Source of the DNA: Didymodactylos carnosus
Lineage: Eukaryota > Rotifera > Eurotatoria > Philodinida > Philodinidae
DNA: 22,268 bases
Direction: 5' to 3'
NCBI GenBank assembly: GCA_905250885.1
Contig: CAJNOQ010002883.1
Location: 1-22,268, forward strand
Position 1 is the first letter of the stretch, and each line of letters opens with the position of its first letter. Shown here in pieces: positions 11,056-20,620 of the stretch. Both the position numbers and the translations under genes were made by a program. A model generated the notes under the pieces. The model made no database searches. It had not been told where the DNA came from and saw nothing but the letters and a program-made list of their open reading frames with translations.

Positions 11056-14000
11056 GTGAGTAAAGATTAGAATGTTTGTTTTGCGAGAGCAATGAAAAGG
11101 TCTTGGTTTTGCAGAAGTAGTAAGGACTGTAATAGTCATACCTAAAATTACTAGAATTCTGTATATGACATCTTTCTTTAGAGTATTCCACCTTTACTAC
11201 CATCAGCAGCATCAGCTCCATTTTTGGCCTATATACACGATTTAGCACGAGCAAACAATGTTACTTCACCGTTGCATGTGACAAGATTTCTTGAAAATTT
11301 ACAGAAAGAATTATTTAGTGCTGTTAACAATGCTATTGGACATACATTTCAAAAAGTTTTTGAATCAACATCACAAAATCTCTCTCAAAATGATCTCAAT
11401 AAATCGAGTGTTTCAGCACCTCTTTCGCAACCACAACAACCATTAACAAATGAACAACGTAGAATATCATCTGAGTCGAAACCCGTTAACCACTCAACAC
11501 CTGCGCCATCAACTCATCGTTTAATCTCATCGATGCCTCGACAAAATGAGAATGAAAAACGATCATTGCAAAAACAGCAGCATTCGAATACTTCAACTCC
11601 TATGTTACCATCATTTCGTTTACCCGATCGTCCGGCTGTGCTTCGGCCACCATTATCTCAAGTATTTTCTCAACCATTTGGTCATCAAGCAGCGGCAGCC
11701 GCTCTTCATCATCATCCCTATTTTTCTCAAATGTTATTTACCAATTCATTGATTAACCATTTTCCACAAATACCTCCAATGTTGCGTTTTCTTGGAAATG
11801 GTACACAAGCGCAAGTAGCAGGAGTAACAGCAGCTAATCCATCAATTGGTCTACATCATCCGTCGGATGAACACACCATTGATCATTTTGATTTTAATTT
11901 ATCAACACCGAAAAAACGTCGCACAAAAGTTAGTCATTTCTTTAATTCTATTTTTATATATTATTTTTTATTTTCATTTTAATAGGTAACAGATACACGT
12001 TTATCACCTCGTGTAACAAAAGTTTTATCATCTTCACAAGACCAAATAAAAAGTGAAGAGCATCAAAAGTCACCAGAATCATCAACATCGACAAACAATA
12101 TGTTAACTAATTCGTCGAGTCTTTATTTTGAAAATGGCCTCGAATCAACCGACGTTTATTCACCAAGAGATGAACAAACATCATCCAATCTATCAAGTGA
12201 TCCACCAGGTGATAATGATCCAAATAGTGATGAAGCTTTATTGGAATACAATGGTTTTCAAATATCCTTTTTTTTCTAATTATTTCAGAGTCTATGATTA
12301 TTTCAAGAATGGTAAGGTAACTTTTGTTGTAATACACAAGTAGGAAAGATTCCTCAATCATTTTTATCTGTTGAAAATCTTTCGCTTTATCGTTGAGAAC
12401 GTTCATTTAGTCCAACCACATTAGCAGAGAGATATTTTTATTCATGCGAGTTATTAAAAAACAAATGAAAATTTCGGTATTGTAAATAATAATGAGTTTA
12501 AGAAGACAGAGAGAGGATCAGAGTCACGGAATATATTTTCTATTCGTTTGTTCTCTTTTTTTTGTCTGCTTATCGAATTTCGTCATTAGCAAGTGTATAC
12601 GAAAGTAAAAGAACTTTTAGAATAACTAAATGAATCGTCTAAACATTAGAAGAAAAGAGAGAGGAAAGTGTATAGTTTAGTAACTATCACACATACAATA
12701 TGCTCAATTTATTTAATCGTCTGGAATCGATATGAATAAAAACCGATAAATGTCAAGTTTCATTTCAAAATGTGTGTATGTGTAACACTTACCTACGCAG
12801 TTAAGAGAAGAAGTAAAAAAAAAAGGAAGAAGATTAACTTACAGACAGACCAGAAAAAATGTGTCAAGTTCTGTTTCGTACTCTTATATATTATGTGTCT
12901 GGAAATAAGAGTCAGAAAAACATCCCCACCCTACCTCAATTGTTGTTAGCTAAAAAAAATGATAGGAAATCACTTTCACTATCAAATATGTAAATTCTAC
13001 AGTTGATAAAAAAAAAAAGGAAAAAAAAGAAAAAAGCATTCTCTCACTCTCGTTCATAGTAGATCTGTTAACTTTTTCTGATTCGTTCTATGATGTATGT
13101 CACACTCGCACTCTCGAATAAATTTAATAAAGTTTAGTTCCATTAATGTTATTATTATGATAGGCAAAAACATTCCAATTAACTAATTCTATGATATGTG
13201 TGATTAAAACGATTCTTTCTTTTTATTCTGTCCTCTTCTTTCTCAACACGATTAAAAATACCAAACATTATTTGATAAGTTAGAAAGAAGAAGAAGCAGA
13301 AGTGTAGAAAGTTAACTTTTATTTTGAGCAAGAAATAGAGAAAAAGGAAAATTACATTCTTTGTTGTGAGATTGATATTGTTGTTGTTAAGAGCTGAGAT
13401 TAGCGTCGATTCCAGAGATGAAAGGGAGACACGAATCCCATTGGATAAGTCTGCTAGAGACGAAGAAAGAAGTACATGATAAAGCAAAAGATTTCTAGAA
13501 AATCTCGATTTTTTTAGAAAACTACTGATGCATTTTCAACATTCAAACTAAAATATAATAAAAATAAACATGTCACTTTTAGACGGAGGTTTTCTGTGAA
13601 CAATTTAAAAATTACAGAAAAGTTTAGCGGATACATATTTTCTTCCATCATTAAAGAGAATTATGATTTAACATTTAATTTTGAATTTAAGTTACATATT
13701 TTCATTTCTCTTTCATTTGTTTACACTTTTCATTTATTATTATATTGTCACAGATATGAGTCTAAGAATAATTTCAATTTGAAGTTTATAACATCAGTCT
13801 GAATGTAACTAACTGACCAAATTGTTTCTCGAAATTATTTTGTTAAATTTGTTTTCCTCTGTATGTATTAATCATAAATGTTTAACAAAAGATAATAGTG
13901 CTATTGTGACAATGAACATACTGTTTATGTTTACAGATGAAATCAGTTTGTTTCCACCCTCGTATAGACCATCTGTTGAAAAGATACAAATTTAGTCCAT

Positions 14001-16179
14001 AATATCTTTGTTATACTTCACTTTGAAGTGATTCTTACGATCGAAATTTTGGGATAACTGTTGCGTGAAAAATAGACCTATGATATTTTGCGTATGTGTT
14101 GTTGTTTTTTTGTGTTGAAAATAATAATTTATTCAAGTGTAAATTAAATTTCTTGTTGACAAATGCTATACGTTCATGTATGCCTATATTCAAAGTGTCT
14201 CCTTACATATTTTTTTAATATTAACCTTCTCTAATCTTTAATTCTTCAATTGTACCATCTGCTTCTCTATTATTTTTATATTGAACACCTCCTTTTTCTT
14301 CTTTAAAATGAACTTTATCCAAAAGTTCATTACTTTTTATTTTTCATTACAGTACAATTTTGTCTTTCTTTTCCTTTTATTCTCTATCTATAGTCGGTTT
14401 AAATTTTCATTTGTTACTTTCACCACGTTGGCTAAAAAGTCGATGAGAAAGAGAGAAGAAGAATTTTTTCTTGTCACGTTTTGAACTAATGTTCTACTCT
14501 ATCTAGTGCAATCGAACTCTTATTAACAATATCGATCGAACTCATCAAAGAAAATAAAGCTTGAAATATATTCAAATTGTTGTTTTTATAATGACTTTTT
14601 ACCGTCATTAATGGACGATAAATGTGTTAGAAGCACGTTCTATATGCTAATTTTGACACATGCGTATAAAAAAAAAAAGAATGTATCATAGATCTAATAG
14701 ACATTATTTTCTTCTTGATAAAAACGTTCTTTTTGCTAAACTTTTAAAGCTTGAACACTATCTTCGAGATCATACTTTTAATATTTGAAGTGAAAAAATA
14801 TCGTTGAATTTAAGAGAATCGTATCATTCAAATTAATAAACAGAAAGAGAGAACATAATTAATGTAAAAGTTGATAAATCTCTAAATATTTTTTTGTGTC
14901 ATTTTAACCAGTTTGTTTTATTGTATTAAGATAATTTTCTACTAGAGATGTGACTATTTACACATCAAAATATGTTTGATACTTGAGAATTAAGCAGAAA
15001 TAAACAGAAAAGATGATCTTTGATTATGAATGGAGTTTGATAAACTTTACATAGTTTAACATAAAATAGGGTGTGTTATAAAGTAATAATTGATCGATAG
15101 ACAAATAAGAAAATAAAGATAAAATGATATGATTGAAATAAAAGTGTTGTTATATCTTTTAATCTGTATGTAGTTGATATTGTCAAGAATTTTATCTTTT
15201 AAAATAGAATGTTATTTCGAATAATGATCAAATTATTAAAAATTGATCAAAAAAAGTTAATGAAAAATTATTTGAATTGTAAAATGAAGAAGTTTTTCAA
15301 ACTAAAATATATTTTTCTTAACCTATTTGTATTTGTTATTTAAACGTATCAGTATTAACATCATTACATTTGAGAAAAGCAAAATTAATGTTTTTTTATA
15401 CAAGATATCCCAGTTCATCAATATTAAAAGTTTATTTTCCGGATGTAAGATTTAACAAATTAATAACAGCACAATTAGTCAAATGGTTCAGTAATTTTCG
15501 GTAAGTTTTTTAAAACTTGGATAAAAACATAATGAATATTGTATATATTCTAGAATATAGAGAGATGTGTTAAAAAAATGTGCTTCAACGCTTCTTTTGT
15601 TCATACTCAACATGAGAAGAAGAAGAAAAAAAAAAGTAGAATATTTTATTCTCACTAGAATAAAGGCAAAATTTATTCAAACGAAAAAACTCTACGTTTA
15701 CCGATATCTTAGTTCATTTTCTTTGTTTTTTTTTGCTAACTAAGCATGTGTAATTTTTTAGTCTAATTGAATATTATGAGATCTATTCTATTTTTAGTGA
15801 ATTTTTTTATATTCAAATTGAAAAATATGCTCGACAATATTTAGCTGAAGGTGTACAAAATATTGATGATTTAGTGGTGACAACTGATTCAGATTTATAT
15901 CGTGTATTAAATGTACATTATAATAGAAATAATCAACTTGATGTAAGTAAAAATAGAATAAAATAAAAATAAAAATAAAATAATATCAAATTTTATTTTT
16001 AGGTACCTAATAGTTTTTGTGATGTTGTTGAAGCAACATTAAAAGAATTTTATCATGCCATTCAACAACAAAAAGATGTTGAACCATCATGGAAAAAAAC
16101 TATATATAAAATAATTGCTCGAATGGATGATCAAATACCAGATTATTTTAAAGATGAACATTGGATTAGAACAATTTAA
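10069..16179 (+). CDS. Prospero/PROX homeodomain transcription factor, seven-exon model
   Basis: Nuclear DNA-binding regulator of the Prospero/PROX family, which controls neural and other cell-fate differentiation in animals. Model exons are 10069-11055, 11182-11928, 11986-12253, 12291-12311, 15353-15500, 15798-15942 and 16003-16179. All are joined by GT-AG introns with matching phases and together encode about 830 residues. Residues 1-570 are low-complexity (Asn, Gln, Ser, His) with basic clusters PKRRRK (235-240) and PKKRRTK (572-578). The C-terminal part from residue ~676 is the homeo-Prospero domain, recognised by [52 protein letters not shown] and [13 protein letters not shown] 10069 is the first in-frame start after the stop at 9952; ATG 10174 (residue 36) has a better context. 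A spliced 5' exon is possible. The join around 12208-12311 is the uncertain part. Family identity is very secure. Confidence 0.93.
10126..10152 (+). repeat. AAT/AAC trinucleotide repeat encoding poly-Asn
   Basis: Nine consecutive AAT or AAC codons in the first coding exon of the Prospero gene, giving nine Asn. Mixed synonymous codons argue that the tract is old rather than freshly expanded. Confidence 0.9.
11056..11181 (+). other. Prospero intron 1 (126 bp)
   Basis: Donor GTGAGT, acceptor TTCTTTAG. Phase 0 on both sides, with stops in the read-through frame soon after the donor (TAG at 11068), so it must be removed. A second AG two bases downstream (TTTAGAG) would break the frame. Confidence 0.85.
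11182..11928 (+). other. Prospero coding exon 2
   Basis: Encodes residues 330-578, phase 0 at both ends. Residues ~359-392 contain [17 protein letters not shown] followed by a QKVFE tail. This resembles the conserved PROX segment around LAETLKQELNTA upstream of the homeodomain. Further on are Gln, Ser and His-rich stretches and an Ala run. The exon ends with the basic PKKRRTK cluster directly against the donor GTTAGT, and the next exon continues VTDTRLSPR, a motif I associate with Prospero proteins. Confidence 0.85.
11986..12253 (+). other. Prospero coding exon 3
   Basis: Opens with [17 protein letters not shown] after a 57-bp intron (11929-11985) and encodes residues 579-667 plus one base (phase 1). 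The region is rich in Ser, Asn and Asp and ends [12 protein letters not shown]. Without splicing the frame runs into TAA at 12278. The proposed donor is weak (G/GTTTTC). An alternative phase-1 donor, CCAG/GTGATA, lies at 12208 and would give a longer and more ordinary intron of about 80 bp while removing 15 residues. The 3' boundary is therefore uncertain. Confidence 0.65.
12291..12311 (+). other. Candidate 21-bp microexon of the Prospero gene
   Basis: The sequence TTTTTTTTCTAATTATTTCAG, a strong branch/pyrimidine/acceptor layout, is followed within 25 bp by the strong donor G/GTAAGG at 12312. If the acceptor is the second AG (12289-12290), the exon is 21 bp and encodes seven residues (YDYFKN plus split codons). 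It preserves phase 1 on both sides, as required by exon 15353-15500. Using the first AG (12287-12288) would give 23 bp and break the frame downstream. Skipping it also preserves the frame, so inclusion may be alternative. Confidence 0.5.
12312..15352 (+). other. Large intron ahead of the homeodomain (3.0 kb)
   Basis: Donor GTAAGG at 12312, acceptor ATCAG at 15351-15352. The other introns of this gene are 57-297 bp, so this one is far larger. It contains many A/T and purine or pyrimidine runs and no convincing open frame. Open stretches at 13179-13487 (minus) and 14281-14484 (plus) have only low-complexity A/T-rich codons. No transposon or RNA gene is recognisable. It is a natural place for enhancers or for regulated splicing of the exon pair around it, but that is inference. 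Confidence 0.75.
15353..15500 (+). other. Prospero exon encoding the homeodomain, first part
   Basis: Encodes residues 675-723 with split codons at both ends (phase 1 in, phase 2 out). Contains [17 protein letters not shown], then [18 protein letters not shown], then WFSNF. These are helices of the atypical Prospero homeodomain. FFYTRYPSS resembles the form remembered from vertebrate PROX1 more than the FFWVRYPSS form. The donor is GTAAGT, cutting within the FR/E codon junction of the recognition region. Confidence 0.93.
15798..15942 (+). other. Prospero exon: recognition helix and start of Prospero domain
   Basis: Encodes residues 724-772 after a 297-bp intron. It begins with [14 protein letters not shown], the DNA-contacting helix of the homeodomain, and continues into the Prospero domain with a [19 protein letters not shown] end. 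Ends in phase 0 at the consensus donor GTAAGT. Confidence 0.93.
16003..16179 (+). other. Prospero terminal coding exon
   Basis: Encodes the last 58 residues and the TAA stop after a 60-bp intron. It contains [17 protein letters not shown] and [15 protein letters not shown], and ends in [12 protein letters not shown]. In PROX proteins the domain ends a few residues after the same point, so the C-terminus is complete. The stop is followed at once by A9 and T-rich runs. Confidence 0.93.
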
Positions 16180-17088
16180 GAAAAAAAAATTTTTTTTTTT
16201 TTTTTTCTTTGTTTTTTTTAGATATCCTCAAATATAATTCATTTATTTGTACATGTATAGTTATTAAAAAAAAAAAAACAATCGAATCAAATTGACATAC
16301 CGACATAGAATACTGAACAGTAATGTGTTATACAAAAAATGATTAAAAATGAATGGTATTTTGATTACAGATTGTTGGAAATTAGCCATTTTCATTCGAT
16401 TTCATTTTTTTTTTTTGTTTTTCGTTAAAACAAAAGAAAATAGCATGCGTTTTGTTAGCGTTTCAATAATAACACATGACAAAAAGAAAAATTATATATA
16501 TATATATATTAAGGTATTTTCATTTTTAATCGTGTTCTCTTTTTTTTCTTTTTCTGTTGTTGGAAAAAATCTTGGTGTTTTTTTCTTGATATAAACATAT
16601 TACATAGAGAGTCAGTAGAATATTCTACATTTGTATTATTACCAATCGGATATAGATGGCAAATTTCATCAGGTTTTCTCATACAGGAGAAAATAATTCA
16701 AAAAAATAAAAATTTGTTTTTCCTACTGTTTCATTTTATATTTTCCATGTCCTATTCGACAATATAACATATTTCTCTCATTTATTTCGCAAGTTACTCC
16801 TATCTGAATATAAATGTCTCTGTCGTATGAATGTATTTAATATTAAATGTTCTATACTCATCAAATAAATATTAAAAGAATATAGAAAAATAAAAACAAG
16901 CAATAAAAAACGATAGAGTTCAGTTTTAAAAACATCAAAACAATTAAACTAATATATTAGTATTACTAGGCCATATATATCATCGTTCTTGGATAATGAG
17001 ATCAATCTAGAACGGATGGACAATCAAGTAAGAGTCTATAGTGATGGTCATAGTGCTGCGCAAAAACGGTATGTTCAACATTTTTTTC

Positions 17089-17108
17089 GTGTGTGTGTGT
17101 GTGTGTGT
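17089..17108. repeat. (GT)n microsatellite
   Basis: Ten GT units in tandem next to T-rich runs in the intergenic region. Confidence 0.9.
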
Positions 17109-18356
17109 TTTTTTGTTTTGTTTTTGAAATCAAATACGAATCGTTTTTTTTTTTTTATTTAACAATCATGAACTATTTCATGATTAAAAATATTTCACTA
17201 AACACGTTCGATTGTAAATAGATCCATTCATATTATCTTTCAGATATAGAGACTAATTGTTAAACAATGTACATGACCACATTTCATAGACAAGACAATT
17301 GTTAGTTTAGTGTCATTGTATGACGAAACACGTGCAAATAAAAATAAAATAATAGTCTCAAGAACCAGTTTTCTCTTGAAAACAATAATGACTACTTACT
17401 CAAAAATATTTATTCATTTAACGATTACTAAATGTTGTTGCCGGCAGCCTTTTAGACGCCTTAAATCAATGTAATCTACTGTTTTCTCTGATTTTTGTTT
17501 TTTTATACAAAATATAATAGAAAAACAGTTTACTTACTTATTTTATTCATTCTAATTTAGCATGATTGACTATATTTTATGTCATAATCTATTGAACAAA
17601 CAATTTTTTTCAAATTGAACATTTTTATTTAGAACAAAAATTCATTTTGACTCTATTTTGAATTTTAATATGAATCTCAAACAAACAGTAGTAGTAGGTT
17701 TGATGTGTTCAATTTCAATGTAATATAAAATTGTTTCTGTATTCTTCTTATATTTATTTACTTGAAAATTATGAAATTCAAGTAAAGATAAAATGGCGGC
17801 ATTTGCTATCCACTTTTCTCTTGTCATTAACGGAACCAACGGAAGTAGAATGATTATAAGTTTATTTGTTACCAATATCAATATTCAGAGAAGATCAGTT
17901 TTCGTTCTAGTTAATGAGAAACACCGATATGTCAACTAAACAACTTTGAAATTACCGAGACGTATTTTAACAGCTATAGTACATGTTTTTTTAAACAATT
18001 CTAAAATAAATTGGTGAAGAAAAATAAGATACGGAAAGAGATCGTATGAAAATGATGTTCATCGAAGAATTCAGTTTATAGTCAATGTAAGAATGGATCC
18101 AATCACATTTCACACCAATGTTGTTCTTTTTTTATCATAATATTGCTTGTCTTAAAAATGAATTTTGTGGAAAATTTCAAGATTTTCTTTGATGAAAAAG
18201 AAAAATGAAGTTTAAATTTTAATGCCCTTCGTCAACGTGAGCACTGATGCGCACATTTAACCAAAAAAATCAAAATTTACCTTTTTTAATTTTAAATAGT
18301 GGATGATAATCTTTAAATTGTCGATTATATTTTTCTAAAATAATTTTTACAATGAA

Positions 18357-18552
18357 TCAATGACGGGATTTAGGATGATGGTAATCGCTAACACCGAAAT
18401 TTTTTTATTTCATACTATTATATTCTCCTTGTACAATTTGCCGAGCATATAAAACTTTTCAGCGATTGTGTTTTTATTATAAAGATATTAAACTTGCTCT
18501 TTTGTACAAATCCGCCAGCACCGAAAATTTTCTTCTAGATCCGTCGCTGGCC
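18357..18552. repeat. Possible decayed transposon fragment
   Basis: Two related motifs in direct orientation, AACACCGAAATTTTT near 18390-18404 and AGCACCGAAAATTTT near 18518-18531, flank about 115 bp. GACGGGATTTAGGA (from 18362) resembles the reverse complement of the GATCCGTCGC stretch at 18539-18548. Termini resembling CAGYGRCGGATCTAGA are familiar from cut-and-paste elements such as hAT-type MITEs. The match is short and imperfect and no target duplication was found. Confidence 0.2.
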
Positions 18553-19469
18553 TGAATTATATACGGGTTAAACTCAAATAGTAAAAATAACAATACAATC
18601 AGCATATTTGACAAAATTCAGATGTTTTCAGCATGGTAAATATTTGTATGAATTAAAAGCGACACTAAGCATATATTCTCATATAATCAAGAGTATTTCT
18701 AAAAAAATAATGTTGTGAATTGATTGAACGTAAGATATTAAAGAAAATTTCTTTTTTTCACACTAATGAAATTCTCCCAAAACACGTCTCTAGTGTAGCA
18801 GGCATCACTGATTTCTCACTCTTTCAGCAGAGCTCAAAACTTTTCATAAATCTTCTTCAGTATATGTTACACCTACATATCGATGCACATTTGTTCTTAG
18901 ACTTTACAATGAATTTTCTAAAAAGTCCATTTATCTCTGATAAATGTTTTTAATCAGAACAAAGGGCGTATTCGGAATAAGTACTTTATATTGTATCGAA
19001 TGATTTATAATGCAAAAACATTTAGTGAAGGTTTTCTCAACTATTTCTGACTGAAAATAATTTTTTTTTTAATTTTCTTGAGAGTCAAAGTGAACCAAAA
19101 ATAATTGTTTTCAACAAGAAAAATGAAATATTCATTGGACCTGTCAAAATTGAGAGTCAGATTACCATAGCATAAAGTCGTCTTCAGCCTTATTACCGAC
19201 GTACAAGTATCGTTGAAGACTGAAGTCTAGATGTAAGTGAACTCATGCCTATAAAAATATATGATGTGAGTCAGTGGCAAAAATACAATTTAACTATAAT
19301 TTAATTGACTTAGTGTTGAATTTAAACTGATTTTCTGCCGCTGTAGAATCGTTTATGAAAAATAAAACTAGACTGAAAAGAAAAACCTCATGTAAGAATG
19401 AATATGGAACATTTTTCTACTTGTTTGGTAGTAAAAAGTTTACAAAAAGCAATGCTTACAGACTGTTCA

Positions 19470-19536
19470 CTACAAAGGCTGAAATCGAATCGAACCGAAT
19501 CCGAACCTGTTCGATTTCTTACACCTCTATTTGAAT
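19470..19536 (-). repeat. Possible solo hAT-type transposon terminus
   Basis: Read on the minus strand the segment starts TAGAGGTGTAAGAAATCG and continues with tandem CGGTTCGGATT-type motifs. A terminus of the form (C/T)AGRGGTGTAA followed by subterminal GGTTCGG repeats is known from hAT elements and their MITEs. No matching opposite end was found by eye within the window, so this would be a solo or truncated end. It interrupts no gene. Confidence 0.22.
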
Positions 19537-20472
19537 TGTGGAGAAGTATTGGTTGTTCTGAAATACGAATATTTTTCATTAATGGCTCTATTTTGTTTGT
19601 TTCAGTCTCTGTTTTATTCTGTTCGAGCATTCCTTTATGCATATGATAACCGTTGGACATACGTCAATAACACTGAGAAAATTTTAACGTCTCAAATCAA
19701 TATATAATTCGAAACGATGTTGCACATGTAATTGGCCATCACCTATCTTCAACGATATTTGAGGAATATTTCCTAGAGAAAACTGAACGATCTGTCAGAT
19801 ACAAAAATATCCAAATATTTGTTTTATTAGTAAACCGATGCCGTAAAATTGTTCCAGTCTCCATTGTCCTATCCACATTCTTATCATTATATAGAGAAAT
19901 AGTCAACTTTCAAACGAATAAATCAAGTAATTTTGTCTTATTTAGATATGCATTTTTCAGTCATAAACGAAAACATTATAATTATTAATCGTCGTCTAAC
20001 ATACGCCTTTGATCGAATAAATGTTAGCTACAGTTTATTAGCTGGAATAATGTCTAATTAATCTTGTATGCTGTTCTATTTGTTTCGATACAATTTAAGA
20101 AAGACGTTTCGTTATTTTGGACAATAAAATATGAGCACACATTACAAAATAAACCAGCAAATCGAGATTATGAAAGATAAAATTGTTAAAATAAGTTAGA
20201 TACGTTAAATGTATCTGAGTAAAATAAAAAAATAATTAAGCATTCCATAAACACAACAATATCGATGTCAATAATGACTAATGGCCTGAAAATAACAGAA
20301 AAAAAAAAATATATATAAAAATAACTTAAAAGAAAAAAATAATAATATTTGAACTTGAGAAGACTCAGAACTTTGACGTACAAAAAAAAAAAAAAAAATT
20401 TACTAAGCAGCTAAAACGATAGTTAAAACAAGTGGCTCATAAATATTCAAAATATATAATTCGTTAAATCAA

Positions 20473-20620
20473 TCATATTGGTGCTGTCAATGTGATGTTA
20501 TTTCCAGAACCCTTTTTAAATTCAATTTGATCACCACCAGGTACGATATTAATAAGACGTTCATGTTTATCCAATTGAACGGACACATAACGTAGCACAT
20601 TAATAACAAATGGACTAGAC
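20473..20620 (-). other. Myosin terminal coding exon
   Basis: 148 bp including the TGA stop at 20473-20475. It encodes SPFVINVLRYVSVQLDKH, IVPGGDQIEF and a GNNITLTAPI end, matching the G..L..P form at the end of Myo1D tails, so the C-terminus is complete. The intron before it is 149 bp. No canonical AATAAA is seen on the minus strand in the first ~100 nt after the stop. Confidence 0.88.

Larger units (their letters stand above)
16180..20472. other. Intergenic region between two convergent genes
   Basis: About 4.3 kb between the stops of the Prospero and myosin genes, with no defensible gene. AATAAA motifs for the plus-strand transcript occur at 16705-16710 and 16864-16869, roughly 530-690 nt after the Prospero stop; which is used cannot be told. 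Open frames at 17642-17881 (minus), 18720-18953 (plus) and 19388-19660 (both strands) start at non-ATG codons or lack any family resemblance. Possible transposon remnants lie near 18357-18552 and 19470-19536. Confidence 0.5.

Noticed and set aside
13179-13487. 102-codon minus-strand open frame inside the large Prospero intron
   Set aside because: Low-complexity Phe/Leu/Lys/Asn composition, no recognisable domain, and no sign of splicing or promoter.
17642-17881. 79-codon minus-strand frame with REKWIANAAILSLLEFHNFQ followed by GTAAAT
   Set aside because: The donor-like end and slightly higher GC made it look like an exon, but it lacks an ATG start and a family match, and I found no partner exons.
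19388-19660. Overlapping 82- and 90-codon frames on opposite strands
   Set aside because: Their overlap coincides with the CGAACCGAATCC-type repeat, which keeps frames open on both strands; neither translation resembles a known protein.
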